This document shows positions 1 to 7,390 of a stretch of DNA of 23,409 nt, piece by piece. Position numbers and translations under genes: made by a program. How positions within the stretch are numbered: the stretch's first letter is position 1; each line of letters opens with the position of its first letter. A model generated the notes under the pieces. The model saw only the letters and a program-made list of their open reading frames with translations. It was not told where the DNA came from and ran no database searches. The stretch covers positions 1 to 23,409 of the forward strand of contig DAOUHZ010000095.1 of NCBI GenBank assembly GCA_034428455.1, in the 5' to 3' direction. This DNA is from Bin87 sp034428455. Lineage in GTDB: Bacteria > Chloroflexota > Dehalococcoidia > Lucifugimonadales > UBA3495.

Positions 1-83
1 GCATGGTCTCACATGTCTCCGCTAAATCAGATGGCCCGGAGTATAACCGGCTGCCCCACCAACCGAGGTTTCCGGCCGGATTT

Positions 84-2693
84 CTAGCCGAAGTACAGCG
101 CCAACTCGTCCCGGTTCCGGTCCAGCCAGGCCACGTTCAGCGCGATGCGCTCCAGCGCCTGGCGTATCGTCCGCTCAGCCGCCGGCGTGGGGTGAGACTC
201 AAAGAACGCCTCCACCTCGCCTCGCTGCTCATTGGTCGTGAAGTGGTTGGCGATGGATACCAGGCGCATCAGGCCAAAACCGCCGCCGCCGTAACGACGA
301 TCAAACTCATCCCACTGCTCTTTCAGAAAATCCCAAGCCAGCGAGCGGCCCCGGTTGTTGGCCGCCACCGCCGTCACCACGAAGATCGTGTCCTGCAACC
401 TCACGTCGTCGGTGAGCGACCGGTCCAGTGTCTCCCGCAATAGGTCATCCTGCTGGAACCGCGCCATGGAGATCAGGAACCGGATCTTCTCTTCGTGCAA
501 TTCGGCGGCCCGCTCCAGTTCCCACATGCGGTCGTAGACTGCACGGTCTCCCGACTGCGCTACCAGGCTGAACACCACCCCGCGCAGGTCGGGCCGCACG
601 TTGCCGGAATCGGCCTGGTAAGCCTCGAACAGTTCCTGCGCCTGAGCGATGGTATCAGGATCGCCGTATACGCCGGCCTGGCTCAACACCGTGGAGCGGG
701 TCAGCGAGTCCAGGTGCCCTTCGCCTGGCCGCGCCTCCCAGCCAGATCGTTGTGCCGCCGGACCGAACAGTCGCCGTCCGAAGGCATGATAGGAGTCCAG
801 GTACGGTTCGCCGGCGATCAGGCTCTCGATTTCCCGCAAGTTGGTAGCCAGGTCGCTCCACACCGATGCGTCCGTCTCATCCTGGTAAGACTCGGCCAGC
901 GCCAGGAAGCGCGTCACTGGCAGCAGACCCGCCCGGGACAACGCAAATGCGTCGTTCTGGATGCCCAGGCGGTCGGTCGCTGGCAGCGTCCGGTCGGCCA
1001 CCAGCGAGGCCAGCCGTTCCCGGTCCGTGTCCGTGTAGTTGACCCGGTAAAAGCCGGTCTGATCGGGATTGACCTTGAACCAGTCCGGCTGCGTCGGCGC
1101 GGCAATATCCACCGTACCCGTTGCTCCGCTGACGAGATGCGCGGTCACCGGAGCCCCATCGGCGGCGACCGTCAACGGCACCGGCCAAACCTGCTCTTCG
1201 TCGTCGCCGGTGTCTTCTCCCAGGACCGAGTCAAAGACGAACCGCTCCTGTCGAACCTCGAGTGACAAGCCGTTTCCGGTGTTTGTCGCCGCCACGTCCA
1301 GTACCGGATAGCCGGTCTGACCCGTCCAACTGCTCATGATCGAATTGACCGGCTGTCCCGAGGTTTCCTCCAGCGCCGTCCAAAGGTCCGTGGTGCGGGC
1401 GTTTTGGTAGGAATGTCGGGTCAGGTATACGTTCAACCCGACTCGGAACACGCTGGGCGTCAGGAAATGCTCCAGCATCCGCAGCACCGACCCGCCCTTG
1501 CTGTAACTGATGGCGTCGAAAAGCTGGCTAACTTCCGCTGGATTGGCCACTTCCTGCTCGATGGGGTGCGAGTTCTTCAGGCCGTCCAGGTTGAACGCCC
1601 GGTTGGTATCCATGTTCACGAACTGCGTCCACATCGACCACTCCGGGAACAGCCAGTCCACCGCCTTGGTGCCCACCCAGGTGGCGAAGCTCTCGTTGAG
1701 CCACAGGTCGTCCCACCACTCCATGGTCACCAGGTCGCCGAACCACATGTGCGCCATCTCGTGGGCTACCACCTCGGCCACCCGCTGCCGCGTACCCGCC
1801 GAAGAGTTTTCCGGATCCACCAGCAGCGCCGTCTCCCGGTAGGTCACGCAGCCCCAATTTTCCATGGCGCCGGCGGCGAAGTCCGGGATCGCCAGGTGAT
1901 CCAGCTTGGGCAGCGGGTACGGGATGCCGAAATAGTCGTTGAAGAAGGACAGCAGCTTGACGGACGTGTCCAGCGCGAACTGCCCCTGATCCTCTTTCCC
2001 TCGGGTCATCCACACACCGACCATGGTGCCGTCGGCGGCCTCCTTTTCGATGTGGGTCAGGTCGCCGATCACAAACGCCAGCAGATAGGTGGACATCACC
2101 GGCGTCTTGTCATACAGCAGGGTCTTCAAGCCATCGCCGCCTCGGATTTCCTGGATGATCGGCGTGTTGGAAACAGCCTCCATCTCCTCCGGTACGATCA
2201 GCGTCACCTGGAAGGTTGCCTTGGCTGCCGGCTCGTCCCAACAAGGCAGGGCACGCCGGGCGTCGGTAGCCTCGAACTGGGTGGTGGCCAGGTACGCGGT
2301 TTCCCCTTCAGGGTTCACGTACTGGCTGCGGTAAAAGCCGCGCAGCTTGTCGTTCAGCTCCCCGGTGAAAGACATCCGCAGGTGCTGGTTCCCCACCAGG
2401 CCGTCAGCTGGTGTCCCAGGGATGCTGATGGTCGCGGTTTCGGCGTCGGCATCGTAGGCGATGGTGCTGGCCGCCTGTTCCTGTTCGCCGTTGGTATCCG
2501 TCCAGCTTACGGTCGCCGAATGTATCTCGATCTCCGAGCAGTTGAGCATGATTTCAGACGTGCCGGGTTCCATGCTCACCGTCACGTCAACCTCTCCGTC
2601 GAAGGTGAAGTCGTCGAAATTCGGTGTCAGCGTCAGGTCATAATGGACGGGACGAACGTTGTCGGGCAATACAACAGCTTCAGCGGACGGCAT
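84..2693 (-). CDS. M1 family zinc aminopeptidase (puromycin-sensitive/aminopeptidase N type)
   Basis: This is an 869-residue metallo-aminopeptidase that removes N-terminal residues from peptides, probably in the cytoplasm because no signal peptide is visible. Seen directly: the exopeptidase motif GAMEN at residues 275-279, the zinc motif HEMAH at 311-315 and the third zinc ligand Glu334, exactly 18 residues after the second His. A Tyr in a SYSKGG stretch fits the transition-state tyrosine of the family. The N-terminal beta-domain runs to about residue 190, the catalytic domain to about 440, and the rest matches the helical ERAP1-like C-terminal domain; the length is normal. An in-frame ATG lies nine codons upstream (2720), but a GGAGG Shine-Dalgarno at 2705-2701 sits seven bases before the ATG at 2693, so I chose that start. 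The gene stands alone and is divergent from the antiporter gene. The family assignment is very secure; substrate preference is not known. Confidence 0.96.
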   Translation of the reverse strand: MPSAEAVVLPDNVRPVHYDLTLTPNFDDFTFDGEVDVTVSMEPGTSEIMLNCSEIEIHSATVSWTDTNGEQEQAASTIAYDADAETATISIPGTPADGLVGNQHLRMSFTGELNDKLRGFYRSQYVNPEGETAYLATTQFEATDARRALPCWDEPAAKATFQVTLIVPEEMEAVSNTPIIQEIRGGDGLKTLLYDKTPVMSTYLLAFVIGDLTHIEKEAADGTMVGVWMTRGKEDQGQFALDTSVKLLSFFNDYFGIPYPLPKLDHLAIPDFAAGAMENWGCVTYRETALLVDPENSSAGTRQRVAEVVAHEMAHMWFGDLVTMEWWDDLWLNESFATWVGTKAVDWLFPEWSMWTQFVNMDTNRAFNLDGLKNSHPIEQEVANPAEVSQLFDAISYSKGGSVLRMLEHFLTPSVFRVGLNVYLTRHSYQNARTTDLWTALEETSGQPVNSIMSSWTGQTGYPVLDVAATNTGNGLSLEVRQERFVFDSVLGEDTGDDEEQVWPVPLTVAADGAPVTAHLVSGATGTVDIAAPTQPDWFKVNPDQTGFYRVNYTDTDRERLASLVADRTLPATDRLGIQNDAFALSRAGLLPVTRFLALAESYQDETDASVWSDLATNLREIESLIAGEPYLDSYHAFGRRLFGPAAQRSGWEARPGEGHLDSLTRSTVLSQAGVYGDPDTIAQAQELFEAYQADSGNVRPDLRGVVFSLVAQSGDRAVYDRMWELERAAELHEEKIRFLISMARFQQDDLLRETLDRSLTDDVRLQDTIFVVTAVAANNRGRSLAWDFLKEQWDEFDRRYGGGGFGLMRLVSIANHFTTNEQRGEVEAFFESHPTPAAERTIRQALERIALNVAWLDRNRDELALYFG

Positions 2694-2737
2694 CGGATTT
2701 CCTCCGTGGTTTGAGTTCAAAAAGGGGACGCGCCAAG

Positions 2738-2743
2738 TTTATC
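2738..2743 (-). promoter_or_regulatory. Possible extended -10 for the M1 aminopeptidase
   Basis: On the minus strand, TG-T-GATAAA lies about 45 bases upstream of the chosen start codon. The hexamer matches the -10 consensus at four of six positions and has the TGn extension. No convincing -35 box sits at 16-18 bases. This is a weak call. Confidence 0.3.
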
Positions 2744-2832
2744 ACAGGGCAACCAACCGCTTGTACGACTGACCGAATTGCGAAATAATGGGCAGTCGGA
2801 TGGCTGATCATCTAGCGTAAGTTTCCTGAACA

Positions 2833-2838
2833 TATAAA
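2833..2838 (+). promoter_or_regulatory. Possible -10 element for the antiporter gene
   Basis: TATAAA lies inside an A/T-rich patch at about 2828-2847, in an otherwise G+C-rich intergenic region, 57 bases upstream of the antiporter ATG. I see no good -35 box. The A/T-rich block is the only promoter-like sequence on this strand between the two divergent genes. Confidence 0.35.
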
Positions 2839-2894
2839 TATTTTTCCTTGGCGCGCTTCGAGATCCCTTAATCCCTCTCTCGGAGACAACCAAT

Positions 2895-4601
2895 ATGCTT
2901 GTCGAACATTTGCCGTTTCTCGGGGTCACAGAATTGTTCAGTGTCGCCGGAAGCGCCACCGAACTCCGACAATCGTTGTTGGCCCTCGGCGCGCTGATCA
3001 TTACCGCAAAGTTGTTTGAAGGCGTCTTCCGCCGCCTGCGCCTCAACGCTATCGTCGCTTACGCCGCTGCCGGCATCATCCTGGGCCCGGTCATGGATTT
3101 GACCGGAGTTTGGTCCGTTGACTCCACCCTGCACATCGAGTTACTCCTCACGCTTGGAATTTTCATATTTTTCTTCCTCATCGGACTGGACGAAATCGAC
3201 ATATCCAGTTTCATGGCGAGCCTGAGGGGGCACTATTTCCTGGCCGCTGTCCTCTCCGTGATCCTGTCCCTCGGCATCTCCATGCTGGTGACCACCGACC
3301 TGGTTTTCAATTTCGGCCTTCGCCTCGCCTTCACCGAAGCTTTGGCGCTGGCCGGCATCCTCTCCATGACCAGCCTCGGCATCGTGGCCAAAGTGCTGGT
3401 CGACGACGGTCGGCTCAAAGAGCCCGTGGGAATGCAGATATTCACTGTCGTGGTCATTTCGGAGCTGATCGTCCTCTTGATAATCGGATTCAGCATCGGC
3501 GAACACGTTCACGAGGTGTCGCCGGTCGGCATCCTGGTCCTGCTGGGCAAAGTCGCCGGTTTCGCAGTGGTGTCGTGGGTCCTGTCCTCACGGGTCCTGC
3601 CTCCGCTGGTAGCCCTGCTGCAGCGAGTGATCCAAGTGCCGCAGCTATCCCTGGGCCTCCTCCTGGGGTTCCTGTTCCTCATCGTCTGGGGGGCCGAGGT
3701 CATGGGACTCCATGGGTCACTGGGCGCATTGCTGTTCGGCGCCTCCCTTTCCGGTCTGCCGTACCAGGTCCGACGGGAAATCACGCCGGGCTTGCGCAGC
3801 GTGGCCGAGGGCTTGTTTGTGCCCCTGTTCTTCGCGTCCGCGGGCCTCGTTTTCAGCTTCTCCTTCGTTACGCTGCCGATCTGGACCATGGTCGCCCTCG
3901 CCCTGATTCCGCTGTTCGGAAACTTTGTCGGCGCGTTCATCGGCGCTTACGTTTCCCGGCTGACGGTGCCCTACGCGGTGGCATCGGGCCTGATGGGCAA
4001 GGGCGTTGCCGAGATCGCCCTGCTATTGGTCCTGTGGAATTCAGGCGTCATTGATGAGGTGGTGTTCTCCTTCCTGGTCCTGGTGATGTTCGGCTACATC
4101 CTGTTGATGCCACCCGTTATCAGCTTTGCCGTCAGCCGGGCCAGCCGTCGGGATGACCTGCCTGAAGAGCTCACCGATATTCCCCGGGGCATCGCCAATT
4201 TTGCTCTGGACAACATTACGGTTGACGACATCTTGGATCGCAGCCGTCACCACCCCGATCCTTCCGTCACCGTCCGTGACTTCACCGATCGGTGGACGAT
4301 GCCCAACCAGCACGATTACGTCGTCGCAGAAAAGGGGGTCCTGGTTGGCATCGTCTCTCTGTCCACCTTCCGGTACCTGCCCAAAGCAAACTGGGCCCGA
4401 ACCTCCCTCAAGGATATCGTGCGTCGCGAAACCCCGGTTGCCTGGCCTCACGAACACGTGGAAGACGTCCTCCAAAGGATGACCGAGACTTCCCTGTCTA
4501 CAATCCCGGTAGTGGAACCCGAGTCCGAAAAGTTCATCGGCGCCGTGACACGGGAAGACATAGTCGAACTGATGATGACCGAGTTGCGGGGTGAGCACTG
4601 A
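2895..4601 (+). CDS. CPA2-type cation/proton antiporter with C-terminal CBS domain pair
   Basis: This 568-residue membrane protein should exchange Na+ or K+ for protons across the inner membrane. Residues 25-415 hold about a dozen hydrophobic helices, with typical CPA2 features such as an FLIGLDE stretch at 95-100 and GLFVPLFFASAGL at 306-318. Residues 443-497 and 505-563 resemble two CBS domains, which usually bind adenine nucleotides and gate transport. The start is supported by GGAGA at 2882-2886, eight bases before the ATG. One oddity: the family's ion-binding acidic pair (DD or ND) in the fifth or sixth helix appears here as Ser189-Glu190, so a single acid remains at the essential position. 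That alignment is by eye. The gene has no obvious operon partner; leuC begins 92 bases further on behind its own promoter. The fold is secure, ion specificity is not. Confidence 0.88.
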   Translation: MLVEHLPFLGVTELFSVAGSATELRQSLLALGALIITAKLFEGVFRRLRLNAIVAYAAAGIILGPVMDLTGVWSVDSTLHIELLLTLGIFIFFFLIGLDEIDISSFMASLRGHYFLAAVLSVILSLGISMLVTTDLVFNFGLRLAFTEALALAGILSMTSLGIVAKVLVDDGRLKEPVGMQIFTVVVISELIVLLIIGFSIGEHVHEVSPVGILVLLGKVAGFAVVSWVLSSRVLPPLVALLQRVIQVPQLSLGLLLGFLFLIVWGAEVMGLHGSLGALLFGASLSGLPYQVRREITPGLRSVAEGLFVPLFFASAGLVFSFSFVTLPIWTMVALALIPLFGNFVGAFIGAYVSRLTVPYAVASGLMGKGVAEIALLLVLWNSGVIDEVVFSFLVLVMFGYILLMPPVISFAVSRASRRDDLPEELTDIPRGIANFALDNITVDDILDRSRHHPDPSVTVRDFTDRWTMPNQHDYVVAEKGVLVGIVSLSTFRYLPKANWARTSLKDIVRRETPVAWPHEHVEDVLQRMTETSLSTIPVVEPESEKFIGAVTREDIVELMMTELRGEH

Positions 4602-4619
4602 GGTTCCGGGGTCTCACGA

Positions 4620-4628
4620 TGCTATAAT
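4620..4628 (+). promoter_or_regulatory. Extended -10 promoter of leuCD
   Basis: TGCTATAAT is a perfect extended -10 element (TGn plus TATAAT). It lies 65 bases upstream of the leuC start and just after the antiporter stop codon. The -35 position (4600-4605) is weak, as expected for extended -10 promoters. Predicted transcription start is near 4635. Confidence 0.6.
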
Positions 4629-4693
4629 CTTGGATCGTATCGTGACCGCTGCCGGCCCGCCTTCAATCTGCGCCGGCCCGAGGAGGAACTGAA

Positions 4694-6097
4694 TTGGCCG
4701 CCCGCACTATGTTCGAAAAAATCTGGGACGCTCACGTGGTTCACGAAGAGCCGGGGCAACCTTCCCTTATCTACATTGACCTGCACCTGGTGCATGAAGT
4801 CACTTCGCCGCAGGCTTTCGATGGCCTCCGAATGGCCGGCCGCAAGGTCCGCCGGCCCGACCTCACCGTCGCCACCGCAGACCACAACACCCCCACCTGG
4901 GAACTCACCAGACCCATCGAAGACCAGATTTCCAAGGCTCAGCTGGACGCACTGGATCGTAACGCTGCCGAGTTCGAGCTGCCCTTTTATTACGATCGAT
5001 TCAGCGAGAACCAGGGCATCGTCCACGTAATCGGACCCGACCTCGGCTACACCCTCCCCGGCAAGACCGTCGTGTGCGGCGACAGCCACACCTCGACCCA
5101 CGGCGCGCTGGGCTGCTTCGCCGTCGGCATCGGCACCTCGGAGGTCGAGCACGTCCTCGCCACCCAGACCCTGCGCCAGTTCAAGCCCCGCACCATGGAA
5201 GTGCGCGTTGATGGACAATTGCCCAACGGGGTCTCCGCCAAAGACGTGATCCTGGGCATCATCGGCCGCATCGGGGTCAACGGCGGCACCGGCCATGTCA
5301 TCGAGTACACCGGCGACGCCATCCGCGGCCTGTCGATGGACGGCCGCATGACCGTCTGCAACATGAGCATCGAGGGCGGCGCTCGCGCCGGCATGATTGC
5401 CCCCGACGACACCACCTTCGAATACGTCCGCACCCGCCCCTACGCGCCCAAGGGCGCTGAACTGGAAGCGCTGATAGAGCAGTGGCGACAACTCCCCACT
5501 GATGCCGGCGCATCCTACGACCACACGGTCGTCATCAACGCCAGCGACCTGGCCCCCTTCGTCACCTGGGGCACCAAGCCCGACATGGTCGTGCCCATCA
5601 CTGGCCAGGTGCCGGATCCGAACTCTTTCGAGACCACCGCCGAGCGCGAGGCCGCCGAACGCGCCCTGGAGTACATGGGCCTGGAACCCAACCAGCGCAT
5701 CGAGGACATCAAGATCGACCGCATCTTCCTCGGCGCCTGCACCAACGCCCGCATCGACGACCTGCGCGCCGCCGCCAACGTCATTCGCGGCCGCCAGGTT
5801 AATTCCGAAGTCTACGCCATGGTCGTCCCCGGTTCCGCCCGCGTCAAGGCGCAGGCCGAAGCCGAAGGCTTGGACCAGGTGTTCAAGGACGCTGGTTTCG
5901 ACTGGCGCGTGGCCGGGTGCTCCATGTGCCTGGGCATGAACCCCGACATCCTGGACCCTGGCCAGCGCTGCGCCTCCACCTCCAACCGCAACTTCGAAGG
6001 ACGCCAGGGCAAGGGCGGTCGCACCCACCTGGTGAGCCCCGAGATGGCCGCCGCCGCCGCTATCGCCGGCCACTTCGTCGACGTGCGCGACTTCTAA
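4694..6097 (+). CDS. leuC: 3-isopropylmalate dehydratase large subunit
   Basis: With LeuD it forms isopropylmalate isomerase, which converts 2-isopropylmalate to 3-isopropylmalate in leucine synthesis, using a 4Fe-4S cluster. The cluster ligands are visible as Cys349 (in GACTNARIDD), Cys409 and Cys412 (in CSMC); this spacing matches enterobacterial LeuC almost residue for residue. The length of 467 residues is standard, and the GDSHTSTHGALG motif typical of the family lies near residue 130. The start is TTG at 4694: an AGGAGG Shine-Dalgarno at 4681-4686 is seven bases before it, whereas the first ATG at 4709 is 22 bases away. leuD follows after 90 bases. leuA and leuB are not in the window. 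A related aconitase-family substrate (citramalate/citraconate route) is possible, but isopropylmalate is by far the likeliest. Confidence 0.97.
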   Translation: MAARTMFEKIWDAHVVHEEPGQPSLIYIDLHLVHEVTSPQAFDGLRMAGRKVRRPDLTVATADHNTPTWELTRPIEDQISKAQLDALDRNAAEFELPFYYDRFSENQGIVHVIGPDLGYTLPGKTVVCGDSHTSTHGALGCFAVGIGTSEVEHVLATQTLRQFKPRTMEVRVDGQLPNGVSAKDVILGIIGRIGVNGGTGHVIEYTGDAIRGLSMDGRMTVCNMSIEGGARAGMIAPDDTTFEYVRTRPYAPKGAELEALIEQWRQLPTDAGASYDHTVVINASDLAPFVTWGTKPDMVVPITGQVPDPNSFETTAEREAAERALEYMGLEPNQRIEDIKIDRIFLGACTNARIDDLRAAANVIRGRQVNSEVYAMVVPGSARVKAQAEAEGLDQVFKDAGFDWRVAGCSMCLGMNPDILDPGQRCASTSNRNFEGRQGKGGRTHLVSPEMAAAAAIAGHFVDVRDF

Positions 6098-6130
6098 ACC
6101 ACCCAGCCATTCCCGATTTCCAAACCACGA

Positions 6131-6169
6131 TGTCATTGCGAGCGCAGCGCGGCAATCTCGTTGCGCTCG
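6131..6169 (+). repeat. Dispersed-repeat-like hairpin between leuC and leuD
   Basis: The leuC-leuD spacer contains TGTCATTGCGAGCGCAGCG followed shortly by GCAATCTC. Bases 6139-6149 and 6159-6169 form 11-bp arms with one G-T pair around a nine-base loop. From memory, very similar TGTCATTGCGAG...GCAATCTC elements occur as short dispersed palindromic repeats in many unrelated bacterial genomes. No second copy was seen in this window. It ends seven bases before the leuD Shine-Dalgarno, so the hairpin may shape processing or translation of the leuD half of the transcript. Confidence 0.55.
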
Positions 6170-6187
6170 AAACATGAGGAAGCAACC

Positions 6188-6778
6188 ATGGAACCCTTTG
6201 TGCAACTGGAAGGCGTCGTCGCTCCCCTGGACGCCGTAAACGTCGACACGGACATGATCATCCCCGCCGTGTACCTCAAGAGCATCGAGCGCACCGGCTT
6301 CGGACCGAACCTTTTCGACCGTTATCGCTACAACGAGGACGGCTCCGAAAACCCCGACTTCATCCTGAACCAGGGCCCCTATCGCAGTTCCAAGATCCTG
6401 GTGTCCGGCCCCAATTTCGGCTGCGGCTCCTCTCGCGAACACGCTCCTTGGGCGCTGGAGGATTTCGGCATCCGGTGCATCATCGCACCCAGCTTCGCCG
6501 ACATCTTCTTCAACAACTGCTTCAAGAACGGCCTGCTGCCGCTGACCCTGCCCGAGGCGGATGTCCGCCGCATCATGGACAAGGCCACGGCAAGCCCCGG
6601 CTTCCAGATCACAGTCGATTTGGAGGCGAAGCAGGTCCGCGATGCCGACGAGGAAATCGTGGTCGATTTTGAGGTCGACGACTTCCGCCGCTACTGCCTG
6701 CTGAACGGGCTGGACGACATCGGCCTCACCCTCCAGCACGAGGACGCTATCGCCGCTTTCGAGGCCCGTCAGGGCTGA
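6188..6778 (+). CDS. leuD: 3-isopropylmalate dehydratase small subunit
   Basis: This 196-residue protein is the swivel-domain partner of LeuC in leucine synthesis. The signature NFGCGSSREH is at residues 76-85, and the substrate-loop region IIPAVYLKSIERTGFG resembles bacterial LeuD rather than archaeal homoaconitase. The open frame extends upstream to 6161, but that extension runs through a repeat-like hairpin. GAGGA at 6176-6180, seven bases before the ATG at 6188, marks the true start. It is almost certainly co-transcribed with leuC because no terminator with a T-run lies between them. Length is normal for bacterial LeuD. A hairpin at 6804-6829 closes the unit. Confidence 0.96.
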   Translation: MEPFVQLEGVVAPLDAVNVDTDMIIPAVYLKSIERTGFGPNLFDRYRYNEDGSENPDFILNQGPYRSSKILVSGPNFGCGSSREHAPWALEDFGIRCIIAPSFADIFFNNCFKNGLLPLTLPEADVRRIMDKATASPGFQITVDLEAKQVRDADEEIVVDFEVDDFRRYCLLNGLDDIGLTLQHEDAIAAFEARQG

Positions 6779-6803
6779 CCTTTTCAAAACACGCGAATCA
6801 ATG

Positions 6804-6829
6804 GCGCCCCGGGAACAATCCCAGGGCGC
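6804..6829 (+). terminator. Hairpin between convergent leuD and small membrane-protein genes
   Basis: GCGCCCCGGGA (6804-6814) pairs with TCCCAGGGCGC (6819-6829), one mismatch, loop ACAA. It lies midway in the 63-base gap between convergent genes and could stop transcription from either side. There is no T-run after it, so intrinsic termination may be inefficient or Rho-assisted. Confidence 0.5.
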
Positions 6830-6841
6830 TCACTCGTGATG

Positions 6842-7069
6842 CTAGTGGTCGCGTTTCGCGGTGTTCTCAATGTTTTTGTACAATTCGATTATCGCAACCA
6901 CGATAATGCCAGCAAAGATGCTGTAACCGACGTTCTTGAAGAAATTAACCCAAACTACATTGCCGTCGTAATTTATCAACCCGGTCGCGAATAGGACCGA
7001 TAGGACTGCAATACTGATGACGAATCCAAACGATACGGTAAGGCCGATCAATCTTACCACTCTTATCAT
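6842..7069 (-). CDS. Small two-helix membrane protein, unrecognised (second gene of the pair)
   Basis: I do not recognise this 75-residue protein. It has two hydrophobic segments, about residues 8-30 and 44-64, joined by a short polar loop (NYDGN), and a charged C-terminal tail (KNIENTAKRDH). The start has an AAGGAG Shine-Dalgarno six bases upstream (7081-7076), so it is very likely translated. It lies 12 bases after the companion gene at 7082-7294 and shares with it S-x-GFV in helix 1 and VG-x-S-x-x-AG in helix 2, which suggests a tandem duplication. Base composition is clearly lower in G+C than the flanks (24 of 60 bases at 6901-6960), a sign of separate origin. Holin-like, toxin-like or stress-related roles are all possible; none is shown. 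Confidence 0.75.
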   Translation of the reverse strand: MIRVVRLIGLTVSFGFVISIAVLSVLFATGLINYDGNVVWVNFFKNVGYSIFAGIIVVAIIELYKNIENTAKRDH

Positions 7070-7081
7070 TGTATACTCCTT

Positions 7082-7294
7082 CTAACTAAGCCTCAGGAAA
7101 AGTGCCGAAATACCGCCGCCGATACCGCCGCCCGCCATCAGACTCGCCCCGACCGTCTCGGTGACCGCCGATGAATTTAGCCAAGCGGGGCCACCGAAAA
7201 TGACTAGCACGATCAGCACGAAACCGACGCTGAGGGCGGCAACCGACAGCATAAAGAATGCCTTACAGACGCGAAGAACATTTTCCCAACGCAT
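7082..7294 (-). CDS. Small two-helix membrane protein with glycine-rich second helix, unrecognised
   Basis: This 70-residue protein is not one I recognise. Hydrophobic helices are at about residues 11-35 and 47-67; the second holds a glycine-rich run (MAGGGIGGGI, 53-62) that would allow tight helix packing and oligomerisation. The Shine-Dalgarno GGAGG (7308-7304) is nine bases before the ATG, and an extended -10 (7349-7341) lies upstream. It is the first gene of a two-gene unit with the paralogue-like protein at 6842-7069. Length, paired layout and hydrophobicity resemble small membrane proteins such as holins or pore-forming peptides, but no specific family motif is visible. Confidence 0.75.
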   Translation of the reverse strand: MRWENVLRVCKAFFMLSVAALSVGFVLIVLVIFGGPAWLNSSAVTETVGASLMAGGGIGGGISALFLRLS

Positions 7295-7340
7295 GAAACG
7301 ATGCCTCCTGTTTCAAGTTGCGCCAAGCGGCACCAAAACT

Positions 7341-7349
7341 ATTGTAGCA
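7341..7349 (-). promoter_or_regulatory. Extended -10 promoter of the small membrane-protein pair
   Basis: On the minus strand TGCTACAAT (TGn plus TACAAT, five of six) lies 47 bases upstream of the first small gene and downstream of the CoA-transferase stop. No clear -35. It suggests the pair is transcribed on its own. Confidence 0.45.
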
Positions 7350-7390
7350 TTGAGCGAGTTGATGACCGTCAGTAGCCGTGCCGAGCTCCG

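Noticed and set aside
3..443. 146-codon plus-strand frame at the window start
   Set aside because: It overlaps the end of the aminopeptidase gene antisense and has no motif. The first 83 bases of the window show no gene or terminator.
1404..2714. 436-codon plus-strand open frame inside the M1 aminopeptidase gene
   Set aside because: It is fully antisense to the HEXXH-containing frame and has no recognisable domain; its length comes from codon bias.
4622..6787. 721-codon open frame on the minus strand across leuC and leuD
   Set aside because: It is antisense to two certain genes, is rich in low-complexity Gly/Ala/Val/Asp, has no family motif, and is the expected by-product of G+C-rich codon use.
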